From contig CAVOWW010000027.1 of the NCBI GenBank assembly GCA_963700255.1, positions 1 through 16,316 of the forward strand: 16,316 nt of DNA, given 5' to 3'. Below are positions 8,801 through 15,333 of the stretch, in pieces. The position numbers were made by a program, and so were the translations under genes. Each line of letters opens with the position of its first letter. The first letter of the stretch is position 1. This DNA comes from UBA10649 sp963700255. Lineage in GTDB: Bacteria > Actinomycetota > Actinomycetes > S36-B12. The notes below the pieces were generated by a model. It was not told where the DNA came from. It saw nothing but the letters and a program-made list of their open reading frames with translations, and searched no databases.

Positions 8801-9644
8801 CGAGGCACTCCTCGAGCCGGGTCACCACCGCGTGGGTCGCGCGCGCCACCGTGTCGGGTCCCTCATCGGCGAGCAGCCGATCCGTGCCGGCCATCCGGAT
8901 GAAGCCGATCGCGGCGAGTCGGTGCTCCGGCTCGGGCGGTCCCGGATCGAGGTACTGGCCGAGCGTGCGCGGGAACAGTGTCTGCAGCCGGGTGACCTCG
9001 ATGACCGCCGGGCTGTCGGCACCGGGTGCGGGATGCAGGGCGTCGCGCCGGCGTAGGAGCCGGGCGCCGTCCTCACGCGGGCGGGTCGCCCCCGGGCCGA
9101 GGAGGGCGGCAGTCCCGTCGGTGACGATGATCTCGCCCGCGTTCGCGGCCTTCTCGGCATCCGCGGTCGCCGTGGCGGCCGGACCGAGGACGACGAGCTC
9201 GCGGGTCGGCTCACCGACCAGGAACAGGTGGATCTCGCCGGAGTGGATGCCGACGGACATCTTCAGGTGGAGCCGGCCCACCGACGTCGGTACAGCTGCC
9301 GCCTGCCGCAGGGCGATCCGCATCTCCACAGCGGCGTCGCAGGCGCGCTCGGCATGGCCCTCGCCGCGGAACATCAGCAGCAGGGCGTCGCCACCGAACT
9401 TGAGCAGGTCGGCGCCGCGGTCGAACGCCAGGTCCAGCATCCCGCCGAAGACGCGGTTGAGGGTCTCGACGATCTCCTCGGCACCGATGCGGCCGCGCTT
9501 CGACAGCTTCTCGGTCAGGGCCGTGAACCCGGAGATGTCGGCGAACATCAGCGTGCCCTCGATGACTCGCCACGCCTGCCCCGGCACCTCGTCGTCCCAG
9601 GTGAGGGCGACGCGCGGGACGTGACGACGAAGGTCGTTCACCAA
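5880..9644 (-). CDS. Soluble-adenylyl-cyclase-like protein: tandem class III cyclase domains, AAA/STAND ATPase, TPR
   Basis: A 1254-residue cytoplasmic nucleotide cyclase with the layout of human sAC: two cyclase homology domains, an ATPase module and C-terminal TPR-type helices. CHD1 (about 30-180) has both metal-binding Asp: D36 in FADISGFT and D86 in KFGGDALLLMF. It lacks the Asn-Arg transition-state pair (GPAATATADAEK instead). CHD2 (about 240-415) lacks the first metal Asp (GFIRMAG) but keeps N363 and R367 in GDTTNTAARI. The two halves should therefore make one composite active site. Walker A is GATGMGKT (459-466). The Walker B region is LLIAEEAHWAD (581-591), with Glu where Asp is usual. 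TPR-like repeats run from about 800 to the end. The start is TTG 9644, with GGAGG eight bases upstream, or GTG 9641. The base-recognition positions are unusual (see findings), so cAMP versus cGMP is open. Confidence 0.88.
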   Translation of the reverse strand: MVNDLRRHVPRVALTWDDEVPGQAWRVIEGTLMFADISGFTALTEKLSKRGRIGAEEIVETLNRVFGGMLDLAFDRGADLLKFGGDALLLMFRGEGHAERACDAAVEMRIALRQAAAVPTSVGRLHLKMSVGIHSGEIHLFLVGEPTRELVVLGPAATATADAEKAANAGEIIVTDGTAALLGPGATRPREDGARLLRRRDALHPAPGADSPAVIEVTRLQTLFPRTLGQYLDPGPPEPEHRLAAIGFIRMAGTDRLLADEGPDTVARATHAVVTRLEECLATEGVTLLSTDLGSDGAGFFLASGVPHSSEDDEGRMLRALKHFVDSDLPLDVQAGCNRGHVFVAELGAPTRAAFSAMGDTTNTAARIMSKAAPGLLYAHPVVLEHSRTLFATEPAGPFEMKGKAVPLLVYSVGEESGTREQGEGGRLQLLGRDAELAQVREALALAFAGEGAVVTVTGATGMGKTRLVREAAASLEGVARLTVRAEPYGAASSYRVFRDPLRLLLGIERGTPQDMGRQLLESLAVSAPDLLPMSPLIADVAHVEVPSTPEADALDPQFRPDRLADVLVDLVGRMVPGAILLIAEEAHWADVASAHLLDRIAGATRGRPWAVFSVRRGTEGGFLPTSGITIDLGPLPPDVMERLVIEATEAAPLRPHEVQAIVERAEGNPLFVEEITRVARTAGTQGTMPDSLQAAMAAQIDQLEPTERRILRTAAVLGRSFRREVLRETLSADGLTRDPGRLTQLSDFLDADGPDRLRFRNSLVRDAAYEELAYKTRARLHRAAGLATERLSADLVSDAPTLSLHFSRAGDDERTWTYGRMAGESARRAYANADAAAQYELALDAAKGLDVATSERIEVWTLLGELRELAGMLSESIAAYRAAASLAAEDPVLQADLLVRRARVHDRAGAHGTALRVVTRGRRLLEGVDGADARRAAVRLDNLTAVIRLGQEKPKEGRRWATVAAAGARETGDPETLVQALMGIDHANLLLGLPVDGENTREALDICVEHGYRARESIARTNLGSYAYFNGRWDETIDWYRSSRVIALEAGNAFGAAETELNLGDLLLSRGEVDEAEGVLLGAVRVLRASGMDWETAYGEMLLARVHLARGELDEAERLVTTAIDAFTSIGTRMTAFEASLVHCEIVSAAGDFERSLAILATAEEAARGEEGPLHARSCYQRATALLGLDRREECAEVVTAGLDSARDQGMVYEEALLLRTRAELAIVAGRDADAALDLASANDLLTRLGARA

Positions 9645-9704
9645 CGCTCGTCCCTCCCCAGCGCCCCGTCGGTCCTCCCGAGGCGATCACAACCGGCCAA
9701 ATCG

Positions 9705-9710
9705 ACCATA
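9705..9710 (-). promoter_or_regulatory. Candidate -10 box for the cyclase gene
   Basis: On the minus strand this reads TATGGT, a TAnnnT hexamer about 60 bases before the TTG start, in the 142-bp divergent region shared with the MBL-hydrolase gene. The same hexamer serves as the predicted -10 of the histidine phosphatase gene. No -35 element is recognisable, so support is modest. Confidence 0.25.
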
Positions 9711-9786
9711 TGCCACACTATCGGCGCATCGCGTCCGCGCAGGTCGGAATGGGTCGCGGTGAAGGCCACTAGCGATGCGAGGTCCC

Positions 9787-10602
9787 ATGCGACTGACCTT
9801 CCTCGGAGTGCGGGGCTCGCTGCCCGTCTCCAGCCCTGACGTGGCCCGCTACGGCGGGAACTCGACATGCATCGCCGTGTCGACGGCGGCGGGTCACGCG
9901 CCGACCCTGATGCTGGATGCCGGGTCCGGCCTGGCGAAGGCGAGCCGCCTGCTCGACGGCGAGCCCTACGTGGGGTCGATCCTGCTGAGCCACCTGCACT
10001 GGGACCACGTGATGGGCGTCCCGTTCTTCTTCGCCGGCGATCGCGCCGGCTCGCGGGTCGACATGTTCCTTCCGGCGCAGGATGGCCGCGACGGGCTGGA
10101 CCTGATGAGCCAGTTCATGTCTCCTCCCGCCTTCCCCATCACGCCAGAGGGACTCGCGGGCATCTGGACGTTCTCCGCGAAGGAGCCCGGCTCGTTCGAG
10201 ACGGACGACTACCTCGTGACCGCGACGGAGATCACCCACAAGGGCGGACGCACCTATGCCTACCGCATCGATCACGAGGGCGGGTCGATCGGCTTCGCTC
10301 CCGACCACGCTCCGGCGCTCGGAGTCAGCGCCCACACGATCGAGACCCTTGCCGAGGTCGACGTCCTGATCCACGACGCCCAGTTCCTCGAGGCCGAGCG
10401 AGACCGTGCCGACTCCTTCGGTCACGCGACCGTGGCTGACGCCGTCGCGTTCGCCGAGGAGGTCCAGGCCCGGCACCTGGTGCTGTTCCACCACGGGCCG
10501 TTCCGCTCCGACGACGCCCTCGACCACATCATGGACGAGGCCGACACCCCCATCCCCGTGACCGTCGCCCGGGAGGGCATGACCCTCGACGTGGGCGCCT
10601 GA
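9787..10602 (+). CDS. MBL-fold metallo-hydrolase
   Basis: A 271-residue metallo-beta-lactamase-fold hydrolase, probably binding two metal ions. The signature HLHWDH (69-74) is intact. Further likely metal ligands are in THKGG, APDHAP, LIHDAQF and the C-terminal LFHHGP. The N-terminus MRLTFLGVRGSLP...GGNSTC is typical of the cytoplasmic MBL branch that includes RNase Z-like and cyclic phosphodiesterase-like enzymes. The actual substrate is not established. ATG 9787 fits the family N-terminus and has GAGG upstream; ATG 9775 would add four residues. It is divergent from the cyclase and may share its control region, so hydrolysis of a cyclic nucleotide is an attractive but unproven role. It converges on the SRPBCC gene with only 7 bases between stops. 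Confidence 0.85.
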   Translation: MRLTFLGVRGSLPVSSPDVARYGGNSTCIAVSTAAGHAPTLMLDAGSGLAKASRLLDGEPYVGSILLSHLHWDHVMGVPFFFAGDRAGSRVDMFLPAQDGRDGLDLMSQFMSPPAFPITPEGLAGIWTFSAKEPGSFETDDYLVTATEITHKGGRTYAYRIDHEGGSIGFAPDHAPALGVSAHTIETLAEVDVLIHDAQFLEAERDRADSFGHATVADAVAFAEEVQARHLVLFHHGPFRSDDALDHIMDEADTPIPVTVAREGMTLDVGA

Positions 10603-10616
10603 CCGACAGTCAGGCG
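10596..10616. terminator. Bidirectional terminator hairpin
   Basis: CGCCTGAC (10596-10603) and GTCAGGCG (10609-10616) form a perfect 8-bp stem with a 5-base loop. It spans the stop codons of both convergent genes (MBL hydrolase and SRPBCC protein). Confidence 0.65.
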
Positions 10617-11050
10617 GCTCGGAGGAGCTTGGCCATCCGGGTGATCGAGGTGTTGAAGCCCTGACGGGCAGCGGCCGCGACCGGCTTCGCAAGGAACTGC
10701 GGCAGCACCGGGACGCGGATGTCCTCGAACCACTCCAGCCGTGAGCTGCGGTCGCCCGTAGGCGTCACGGACAGGTGCACTGCTCCGGTGAGAACAGGGC
10801 CGATCTTCGTGATACGGACCGTCATCGCGTCGGCGTCGAGTTCGTCGACGCGCATGCGATCGGGCAGCGCCAGCGGCCCGAGGCCCGAGGTCGCGACGAA
10901 CTCGGTCCCCGGTCCGCCATCGCCGGACAGGATCTCCACGCGGGTGAGGGGCACCCAGTTCTCATGGCCCTTCCAGTCGACGAGCTCGTCGAATACGGTT
11001 CGAGCCGGCAGGGGCAGGTCGCGCGTGACCGTGAATCGGACGTTCGCCAT
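10610..11050 (-). CDS. SRPBCC (START/polyketide-cyclase-like) family protein
   Basis: A 146-residue single-domain protein of the SRPBCC helix-grip superfamily, which binds hydrophobic ligands in a deep pocket. The opening MANVRFTVTRDLPLPARTVFDELVDWKGHENW, split as a first strand, two short helices and a conserved Trp, is the usual N-terminal pattern. Alternating strands follow (VEILSGDGGPGTEF, RMRVDELDADAMTVRI, GAVHLSVTP, SRLEWFEDIRVP), then a long C-terminal helix (GFNTSITRMAKLLRA). Length fits the family. The ligand is unknown. ATG 11050 has only a weak Shine-Dalgarno. The adjacent WS/DGAT and HMG-CoA reductase point to a lipid-active organism, but nothing ties this gene to them directly. 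Confidence 0.75.
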   Translation of the reverse strand: MANVRFTVTRDLPLPARTVFDELVDWKGHENWVPLTRVEILSGDGGPGTEFVATSGLGPLALPDRMRVDELDADAMTVRITKIGPVLTGAVHLSVTPTGDRSSRLEWFEDIRVPVLPQFLAKPVAAAARQGFNTSITRMAKLLRAA

Positions 11051-11088
11051 GCCGTCACTCTCGCACGCTGGCGGCGCGCGGGCATCTC

Positions 11089-11187
11089 GTGGGTCCGCTA
11101 GCTCCGCGGCAAGTCCACGCCCTGAACGACAGCCTCTTCACCTGGAGGCTGCGGCGGCGCAAGCCGAATCGCGCGATCGACCTCTAG
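11089..11187 (+). other. Short ORF of doubtful status in the 11051-11207 intergenic gap
   Basis: A GTG-started frame of 32 codons ends in TAG at 11185-11187. Its C-terminal part (NDSLFTWRLRRRKPNRAIDL) reads like protein rather than random GC-rich frame, with a basic RLRRRK patch. There is no Shine-Dalgarno, and it runs against both flanking genes. It could be a remnant of a lost gene or chance. The rest of the gap shows only weak small inverted repeats. Confidence 0.15.
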
Positions 11188-11207
11188 GGGTCACGCCTCC
11201 GGCCGAC

Positions 11208-11771
11208 TCACAGTCCGACGACGAGGGCGTCGCCTTCGAGGAGCCCCTGCTCGACGCTCACGAATCGGTAGCCCCCCGAGTCGGGCTCGCGCACGAGCAC
11301 CCAGATCAGGTCGAAGCGATCGTGGGGCCACTGCTTGGGCACATCCTCGCTGTTGATCACGGTGAAGTGCGCGAGCAGGTCAGGCATGGACCCGTGGTGC
11401 CAGACGACGAGGGTCGGCCGACGATCGGCCAGGATCGACTGGCTCAGCGCCTTCGCCTGGCCGTGATCGAAGTCCTCGTCGATCGCGATACCCAGCCGGC
11501 GTGCCAGCGGAGTTGCTGTGTCCACCTCGCGTCGGCTCCGGTAGTCACTCGTGATCTTGGTGGCTACCATGCGCTCGGGTACGACGATGTGCGGATGCGA
11601 GGCTGTGGGCGCGTAGGCGAACAGTCCGGTCAGCGCACCTGCGCGTGTCCATCCGCGGACCGACAGGGAATGCGGATCGTGCTCACCTTGGTGGTTGATG
11701 CCGTGCGGAGGACCGTCGTCACCGGGCTTCTCGCCGTGCCGGATGAACATCACCACGTCGGGGCTGGCCAC
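11208..11771 (-). CDS. Histidine phosphatase family protein (phosphoglycerate-mutase-like)
   Basis: A 187-residue phosphohydrolase of the branch that uses a phospho-histidine intermediate. The catalytic motif RHGEK (11-15) carries the nucleophilic His12. The second His is in WHHGSMP (125/126), and phosphate-pocket Arg residues are likely those in RSRRE (78-81). RGWTRAGAL after the first motif is also typical. The substrate is unknown. The start is GTG 11771, six bases after a TATGGT -10 box and without a Shine-Dalgarno, so the mRNA is probably leaderless. The gene lies directly downstream of the tRNA on the same strand, but its own promoter makes co-transcription unnecessary. Confidence 0.83.
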   Translation of the reverse strand: MASPDVVMFIRHGEKPGDDGPPHGINHQGEHDPHSLSVRGWTRAGALTGLFAYAPTASHPHIVVPERMVATKITSDYRSRREVDTATPLARRLGIAIDEDFDHGQAKALSQSILADRRPTLVVWHHGSMPDLLAHFTVINSEDVPKQWPHDRFDLIWVLVREPDSGGYRFVSVEQGLLEGDALVVGL

Positions 11772-11777
11772 GCGCAG

Positions 11778-11783
11778 ACCATA
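11778..11783 (-). promoter_or_regulatory. -10 box of a probable leaderless promoter
   Basis: Minus-strand TATGGT followed by six bases and then the GTG start of the histidine phosphatase gene. The spacing is the same as at the protease-inhibitor gene (1745-1750), consistent with transcription starting at the initiation codon. Confidence 0.5.
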
Positions 11784-11801
11784 CCCGCAGACCCGCCGCT
11801 G

Positions 11802-11822
11802 CCGTAGGTGCGCAACCTGCGG
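11802..11822 (-). terminator. Possible weak terminator downstream of the tRNA
   Basis: CCGTAGGT and ACCTGCGG can pair as a 3-bp plus 4-bp stem with one mismatch and a 5-base loop. It begins five bases past the CCA end of the tRNA and lies between it and the next promoter. Short and without a T tract. Confidence 0.3.
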
Positions 11823-11826
11823 GGTC

Positions 11827-11903
11827 TGGTGGGGCGGGTCGGGCTCGAACCGACGACGACCAGATTATGAGTCCGGGGCTCTAACCAGCTGAGCTACCGC
11901 CCC
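11827..11903 (-). tRNA. tRNA-Met (CAU anticodon)
   Basis: The minus strand folds as a complete cloverleaf. The acceptor GGGGCGG pairs perfectly with CCGCCCC, followed by discriminator A and an encoded CCA. The D arm is GCTC-AGCTGGTTA-GAGC. The anticodon stem is CCGGA/TCTGG with loop CTCATAA, placing CAT at 11867-11869. The T arm is GTCGG-TTCGAGC-CCGAC. The perfectly paired first acceptor pair (G1-C72) excludes an initiator tRNA of the usual bacterial type. An elongator Met tRNA is most likely; tRNA-Ile2, whose CAU is modified to lysidine, cannot be fully excluded by eye. No integrase or duplicated 3' end is seen nearby. Confidence 0.93.
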
Positions 11904-11920
11904 CAGCGGGCACGGGGAGT

Positions 11921-13318
11921 CTACTGAATCCCGATCGTCCCGGCGGCCTCGACAAGCTCGGCGACGGACTCACGGATGCCCTCAGCGAGCACCGAGATGT
12001 CGCTGGCCGTGTCGTAGTCGCCGGTGATCCCGAAGGCCAGGTCATCACAGTACGAGAAGATCGCCACACCGATGCGCATGCGGTCGGCGATCGGAACATA
12101 GGGCGTGATGCTCACGCAGCGACGGCCCAGGGCATAGACCGGTTGGCGCGGGCCGGGGACATTTGTTGTCACGGTCACCAGCTGGCGCTGCGGAAAGTGG
12201 AAGACCAGCCGCACTCCCAGAGCCACCGGAAGGAACGGCTCGTACGCGGCTGCCGCAGTGAGACTGTGGCCGGCCTCGGGCTCACCGGACATACCGGCCT
12301 CGGCCACGCGCTTGCTCACCGCCGCAAGTCGGTCGACCGGGTCAGCGATGTCGACCGGCAAGTAGGGCAGCATGACAGTGATCCGGTTGTCCTGGATGGA
12401 CTCCTGGCCGGGCCGGCGGATGGACACCGGGACCATGGTGCGTACTGCGTGCTCGTGGGGCTCCTCCCCGCGGAAGATCAGCAGGGACCGGAAGCCGCCG
12501 CTGATGGCGGCCAGCGCCACGTCATTGACGGTGACCGCGAAGGCCTTGCGGATCAGCCGAACCTCGTCCATCGTGACGGTGGCCGTCGTGTAGCGCCGTT
12601 GCCGACCCATCGGGCCGGAGAGAGAGGTGGCAGCGACCGGCAGCATCGCCGCGCCGAACGCCAGCGCACCGCGGGTGGTAGTCACGACGAGCCGGGCCAG
12701 AGCGCGCGGCGACGACAGCAGCGATCCGGCGGCGCGCACCCCGAGCACCGGGCTGAGGGCGAGGTCGCGAACGGCTTCTCCCACCAGCCCGAGTGCGCTT
12801 GGCGATGGCTGCGGCACCCAGTCGTCGGGCGCCGTCGGACGTGGATCCGGGCCCTCGTCGAAGACGATGCGGTAGAGCTCCGTGCCGGAGACCCCATCCA
12901 CGGCGCAGTGATGCACCTTCTGGATCACCGCCCAATGGTCGTCGGGCAGACCCTCGACGACCCAGTACTCCCACAACGGGCGATTGCGGTCCATGCGTTG
13001 GGCCATGACACGCGCCACCAGGCTATGGAGCTCGTCGGGTCCGCCCGGTGACGGGAGCGCCGTCCGGCGAACGTGCCAGCCGACGTCGACGGCGGGATCG
13101 TCCGCCCAGACCGGTGCGGCGAGGTCGAAGGGCACCTGACGCACCCTCTGCCTGAAGCGAGCCACCAGCGGCAGGCGCCCAGCGATGTGCGCGACGAACT
13201 CCTCGTGCGATGGCGCAGGTCCCTCGAACACGGCGATGGAGGCGATCGCGAGGGTCGCCGTGGTGTCCTCGTCCTCGACCTGCAGGAACCCAGCCGAGAG
13301 GGGTGTCAGTCGTTCCAT
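11921..13318 (-). CDS. Wax ester synthase / diacylglycerol acyltransferase (WS/DGAT)
   Basis: Transfers an acyl group from acyl-CoA to a fatty alcohol or diacylglycerol, forming wax ester or triacylglycerol at the membrane or lipid-body surface. The protein is 465 residues, the usual length. The catalytic motif HHCAVDG (136-142) matches HHxxxDG, with His137 the expected base. Also present are the N-terminal PLSAGFLQVED, the NDV segment in VTVNDVALAAISGG, and TTNVPGPRQPVY near the C-terminus, all family landmarks. ATG 13318 has GGAG ten bases upstream. It lies just downstream of no other gene on its strand and is divergent from HMG-CoA reductase across 120-134 bp, so a shared control region is possible. 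The enzyme indicates neutral-lipid storage. Confidence 0.93.
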   Translation of the reverse strand: MERLTPLSAGFLQVEDEDTTATLAIASIAVFEGPAPSHEEFVAHIAGRLPLVARFRQRVRQVPFDLAAPVWADDPAVDVGWHVRRTALPSPGGPDELHSLVARVMAQRMDRNRPLWEYWVVEGLPDDHWAVIQKVHHCAVDGVSGTELYRIVFDEGPDPRPTAPDDWVPQPSPSALGLVGEAVRDLALSPVLGVRAAGSLLSSPRALARLVVTTTRGALAFGAAMLPVAATSLSGPMGRQRRYTTATVTMDEVRLIRKAFAVTVNDVALAAISGGFRSLLIFRGEEPHEHAVRTMVPVSIRRPGQESIQDNRITVMLPYLPVDIADPVDRLAAVSKRVAEAGMSGEPEAGHSLTAAAAYEPFLPVALGVRLVFHFPQRQLVTVTTNVPGPRQPVYALGRRCVSITPYVPIADRMRIGVAIFSYCDDLAFGITGDYDTASDISVLAEGIRESVAELVEAAGTIGIQ

Positions 13319-13397
13319 GGGTGCGGATGCTCCCTGCCACGTCGTCCAGGTGGACCGCCAGCAGCGCTTTCGATCCGCGTGAGGACCATTGTCTCCC

Positions 13398-13403
13398 TAC
13401 ACT
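13398..13403 (+). promoter_or_regulatory. Candidate -10 box for HMG-CoA reductase
   Basis: TACACT fits TAnnnT and lies 36 bases before the ATG at 13439, in the divergent region shared with the WS/DGAT gene. No convincing -35 box is present. Confidence 0.3.
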
Positions 13404-13438
13404 GCCGTTGATTCTGGCCGAACCGCACGGAGGAGACC

Positions 13439-13456
13439 ATGGCGGTGAACCTGTGA
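13439..13456 (+). other. Five-codon frame (MAVNL) with a strong ribosome-binding site before HMG-CoA reductase
   Basis: GGAGGAG at 13429-13435 sits correctly for the ATG at 13439. That ATG opens only ATG-GCG-GTG-AAC-CTG-TGA. The TGA overlaps the GTG (13453) that opens the reductase frame. Either a mini-cistron is translationally coupled to the reductase, or a base is missing here and MAVNL is the true reductase N-terminus. Given the indels downstream, the second reading is at least as likely. Confidence 0.4.
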
Positions 13457-14680
13457 CAGATCCGGAACGGCCCGCCGCGGTCCCTCGGGACCGGGTGGAT
13501 GACTACACCGAGCAGATGGCGGCACAGCGGCGGAGGTTCGTCGCGGATGCGACCGGGGTGGACCTGCGGCACGTGGGCTCCTACTCCCTGGATCCGGGCA
13601 GCCTGCCGGGGAACATCGAGAACTTCACCGGGGTGGCGCAGGTGCCGATCGGCCTGGCGGGGCCGCTGCGGATCAACGGTGAGCACGCCCGGGGCGACTT
13701 CTACGTGCCGCTGGCCACCACCGAGGGCACCCTGGTGGCCTCCTACAACCGGGGCATGCGCCTGCTCACCGCGGCCGGCGGCGTGCGCGCCACAGTCGTC
13801 GACGACCGGATGCAGCGCGCGCCGGTGTTCGTGCTCGACGATGCGCTGGCGGCCCGGGAGTTCGGTGATGTGGGTGCGCGAGCACCTGCAGCAGATCACT
13901 GCGGCTGCCGAGTTCACCACCCGGATCGGCAAGCTGCTGGAGATCGAGCAGTACGCCGTCGGCCCGCTGCGCTACCTGCGCTTCGACTACTCCACCGGCG
14001 ACGCCGCCGGCCAGAACATGGTCGGGCGCGCGACCCTCGCCGCGTGCGAGTGGATCCAGCAGCAACCACCCCGAGCATCCCCGGTTCGTGCTCTCCGGCG
14101 GCGATCGACACGGACAAGAAGCACTCGCCAGATCAACATGCTGCGCACCCGCGGCAAGCGCGTCGTGGCCGAGGCCACCCTCCCGGCCGACCTGCTCCGG
14201 AGCAGATGGGCGTCGATCCCCGAGGACCTGTTCTGGGCCCGCCAGTCAGCCAGATCGGCGGCTTCCTGGCCGGCTCGGCCAACAACGGGGCGCATGCCGC
14301 CAACGGCCTGGCGGCGCTGTTCATCGCCACCGGGCCAGGACGTGGCCAACATCGCCGAGTCCCACGCCGGCATCGTTTACAGCCAGCTGCTGGACTCCGG
14401 GGACTACTACTGGTCGATCACCCTGCCCGCGCTGATCGTGGCCACCGTGGGCGGAGGCACCGGGCTGGCCACCCAACGGGAGTGCCTCAGATGCTCGGAT
14501 GCCACGGCCCGGGCAAGGTCCGCAACGCTCGCCGAGATCTGCGCCGCCGTCGTCCTGGCCGGCGAGGTGTCTCTGAGCAGCGCGGTTATGGCCGGCGACT
14601 GGGTCACCAGCCACGAACGACTGGGCCGCAATCGCGGCTCGGAACCGACCTACCGCCCTCCCGGGGTCAGCCCAGCCTAG
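13453..14680 (+). pseudogene. HMG-CoA reductase broken by about ten frameshifts
   Basis: Hydroxymethylglutaryl-CoA reductase makes mevalonate for isoprenoids. The frame is intact to about 13868, covering ENFTGVAQVPIGLAGPL and catalytic Glu in ATTEGTL. It then changes near 13870 (+1), 14066 (+1), 14100 (+1), 14128 (+1), 14200 (-1), 14221 (+1), 14245 (-1), 14335 (+1), 14488 (-1) and 14527 (+1). Stitched together it reads DYSTGDAAGQNMVG (catalytic Asp), AIDTDKKHS (catalytic Lys), INMLRTRGKRVVAEATLP, QIGGFLAGSANNGAHAANG, VGGGTGLATQRE and VTSHERLGRNR (catalytic His). After correction the gene is exactly 408 codons. The catalytic tetrad is complete and the DKK motif resembles class I enzymes. No motif shows substitutions, so this is either a recent or an artefactual break, not an old relic. 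See the preceding entry for the start. Confidence 0.85.
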
Positions 14681-14708
14681 CCGCCGGTTCGCGGCCGACC
14701 CTGCTCCC

Positions 14709-15218
14709 CTACTCGGTGAACTGCAGCGTCAGGTCCCAGTCCGCCGGGTCCATGCCCATGGCCGTCGAAGCAGCCACCCCCGCGTCCTTCAGCGTGGTGA
14801 GCGCCTGCTTCTGGGCGGCTATCGCGGCCGGCTCCTCGCTCGGCTGGTACGCCGCTGCTGCGTCCTGAGCAGCGACCGTCAGCGCCTCGATCTCGTCGAC
14901 AGCATCGGGCGCGCATACGGGTGCGCCCGCGGCCAGGACTCCGAGGGCGACGGCCATGTCGCCGTATGTCGGCGCCGAGTCGTTCATGGTTCCGACGTTC
15001 AGGGAGGCGTAGTGCACGAATGTGCGGAAGTTCGCAGCCGCCATGTCAACATCGGTGCAGGCGACCTCACCGGCCGGTGCGACAGGAACCACGCTCGCCA
15101 GCGGCGCCGATGCCGGCGTCGCCCCGGAGCCCGTCGACTCCGTAGATGTCGGTGACGAGCCGCAGGCGGCCAGCATGGCCGCGAGGATCAGGCTCGGAAG
15201 GGCTCTCACAAGGCGCAT
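14709..15218 (-). CDS. Putative lipoprotein of unknown function
   Basis: A 169-residue exported lipoprotein. The signal sequence MRLVRALPSLILAAMLAAC ends in the lipobox LAAC with Cys19 as the lipidation site. A Ser/Thr/Gly/Pro-rich linker follows, then an Ala-rich, probably helical domain (about 60-165) with two further Cys (VACTDV and PVCAPD) that could form a disulfide. I do not recognise the family. ATG 15218 has GGAGG five bases upstream; the adjacent GTG 15221 would be too close to it. It converges with HMG-CoA reductase with 28 bases between stops, where a weak GCCGC/GCGGC hairpin (14680-14695) is the only structure. Thioredoxin lies upstream on the same strand, 115 bp away. Confidence 0.75.
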   Translation of the reverse strand: MRLVRALPSLILAAMLAACGSSPTSTESTGSGATPASAPLASVVPVAPAGEVACTDVDMAAANFRTFVHYASLNVGTMNDSAPTYGDMAVALGVLAAGAPVCAPDAVDEIEALTVAAQDAAAAYQPSEEPAAIAAQKQALTTLKDAGVAASTAMGMDPADWDLTLQFTE

Positions 15219-15333
15219 CACTGCCTCCTCGCGCGCGGAGGAGGGTCTCCGAAGGGCCCCCGTGACCCCACACGCTCACCTTCAGGCTACGCCGACGATT
15301 GCGTCGATTCCCGACCTGCGGGGCTCGCTTCCG

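Noticed and set aside
11827..11903. tRNA as an integration site of a mobile element
   Set aside because: No integrase, no repeated 3' tRNA segment elsewhere in the window, and flanking genes look like ordinary chromosomal genes.
12143..13051. 302-codon frame on the plus strand
   Set aside because: Antisense shadow of the WS/DGAT gene; composition is His/Arg/Gly-rich without motifs.
13865..14530. Programmed ribosomal frameshifting in HMG-CoA reductase
   Set aside because: About ten shifts of both signs without slippery sites or consistent downstream structures are not compatible with any known programmed frameshifting.
14680..14695. GCCGC/GCGGC hairpin as terminator between HMG-CoA reductase and the lipoprotein
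   Set aside because: Only a 5-bp stem, easily expected by chance at this GC content.
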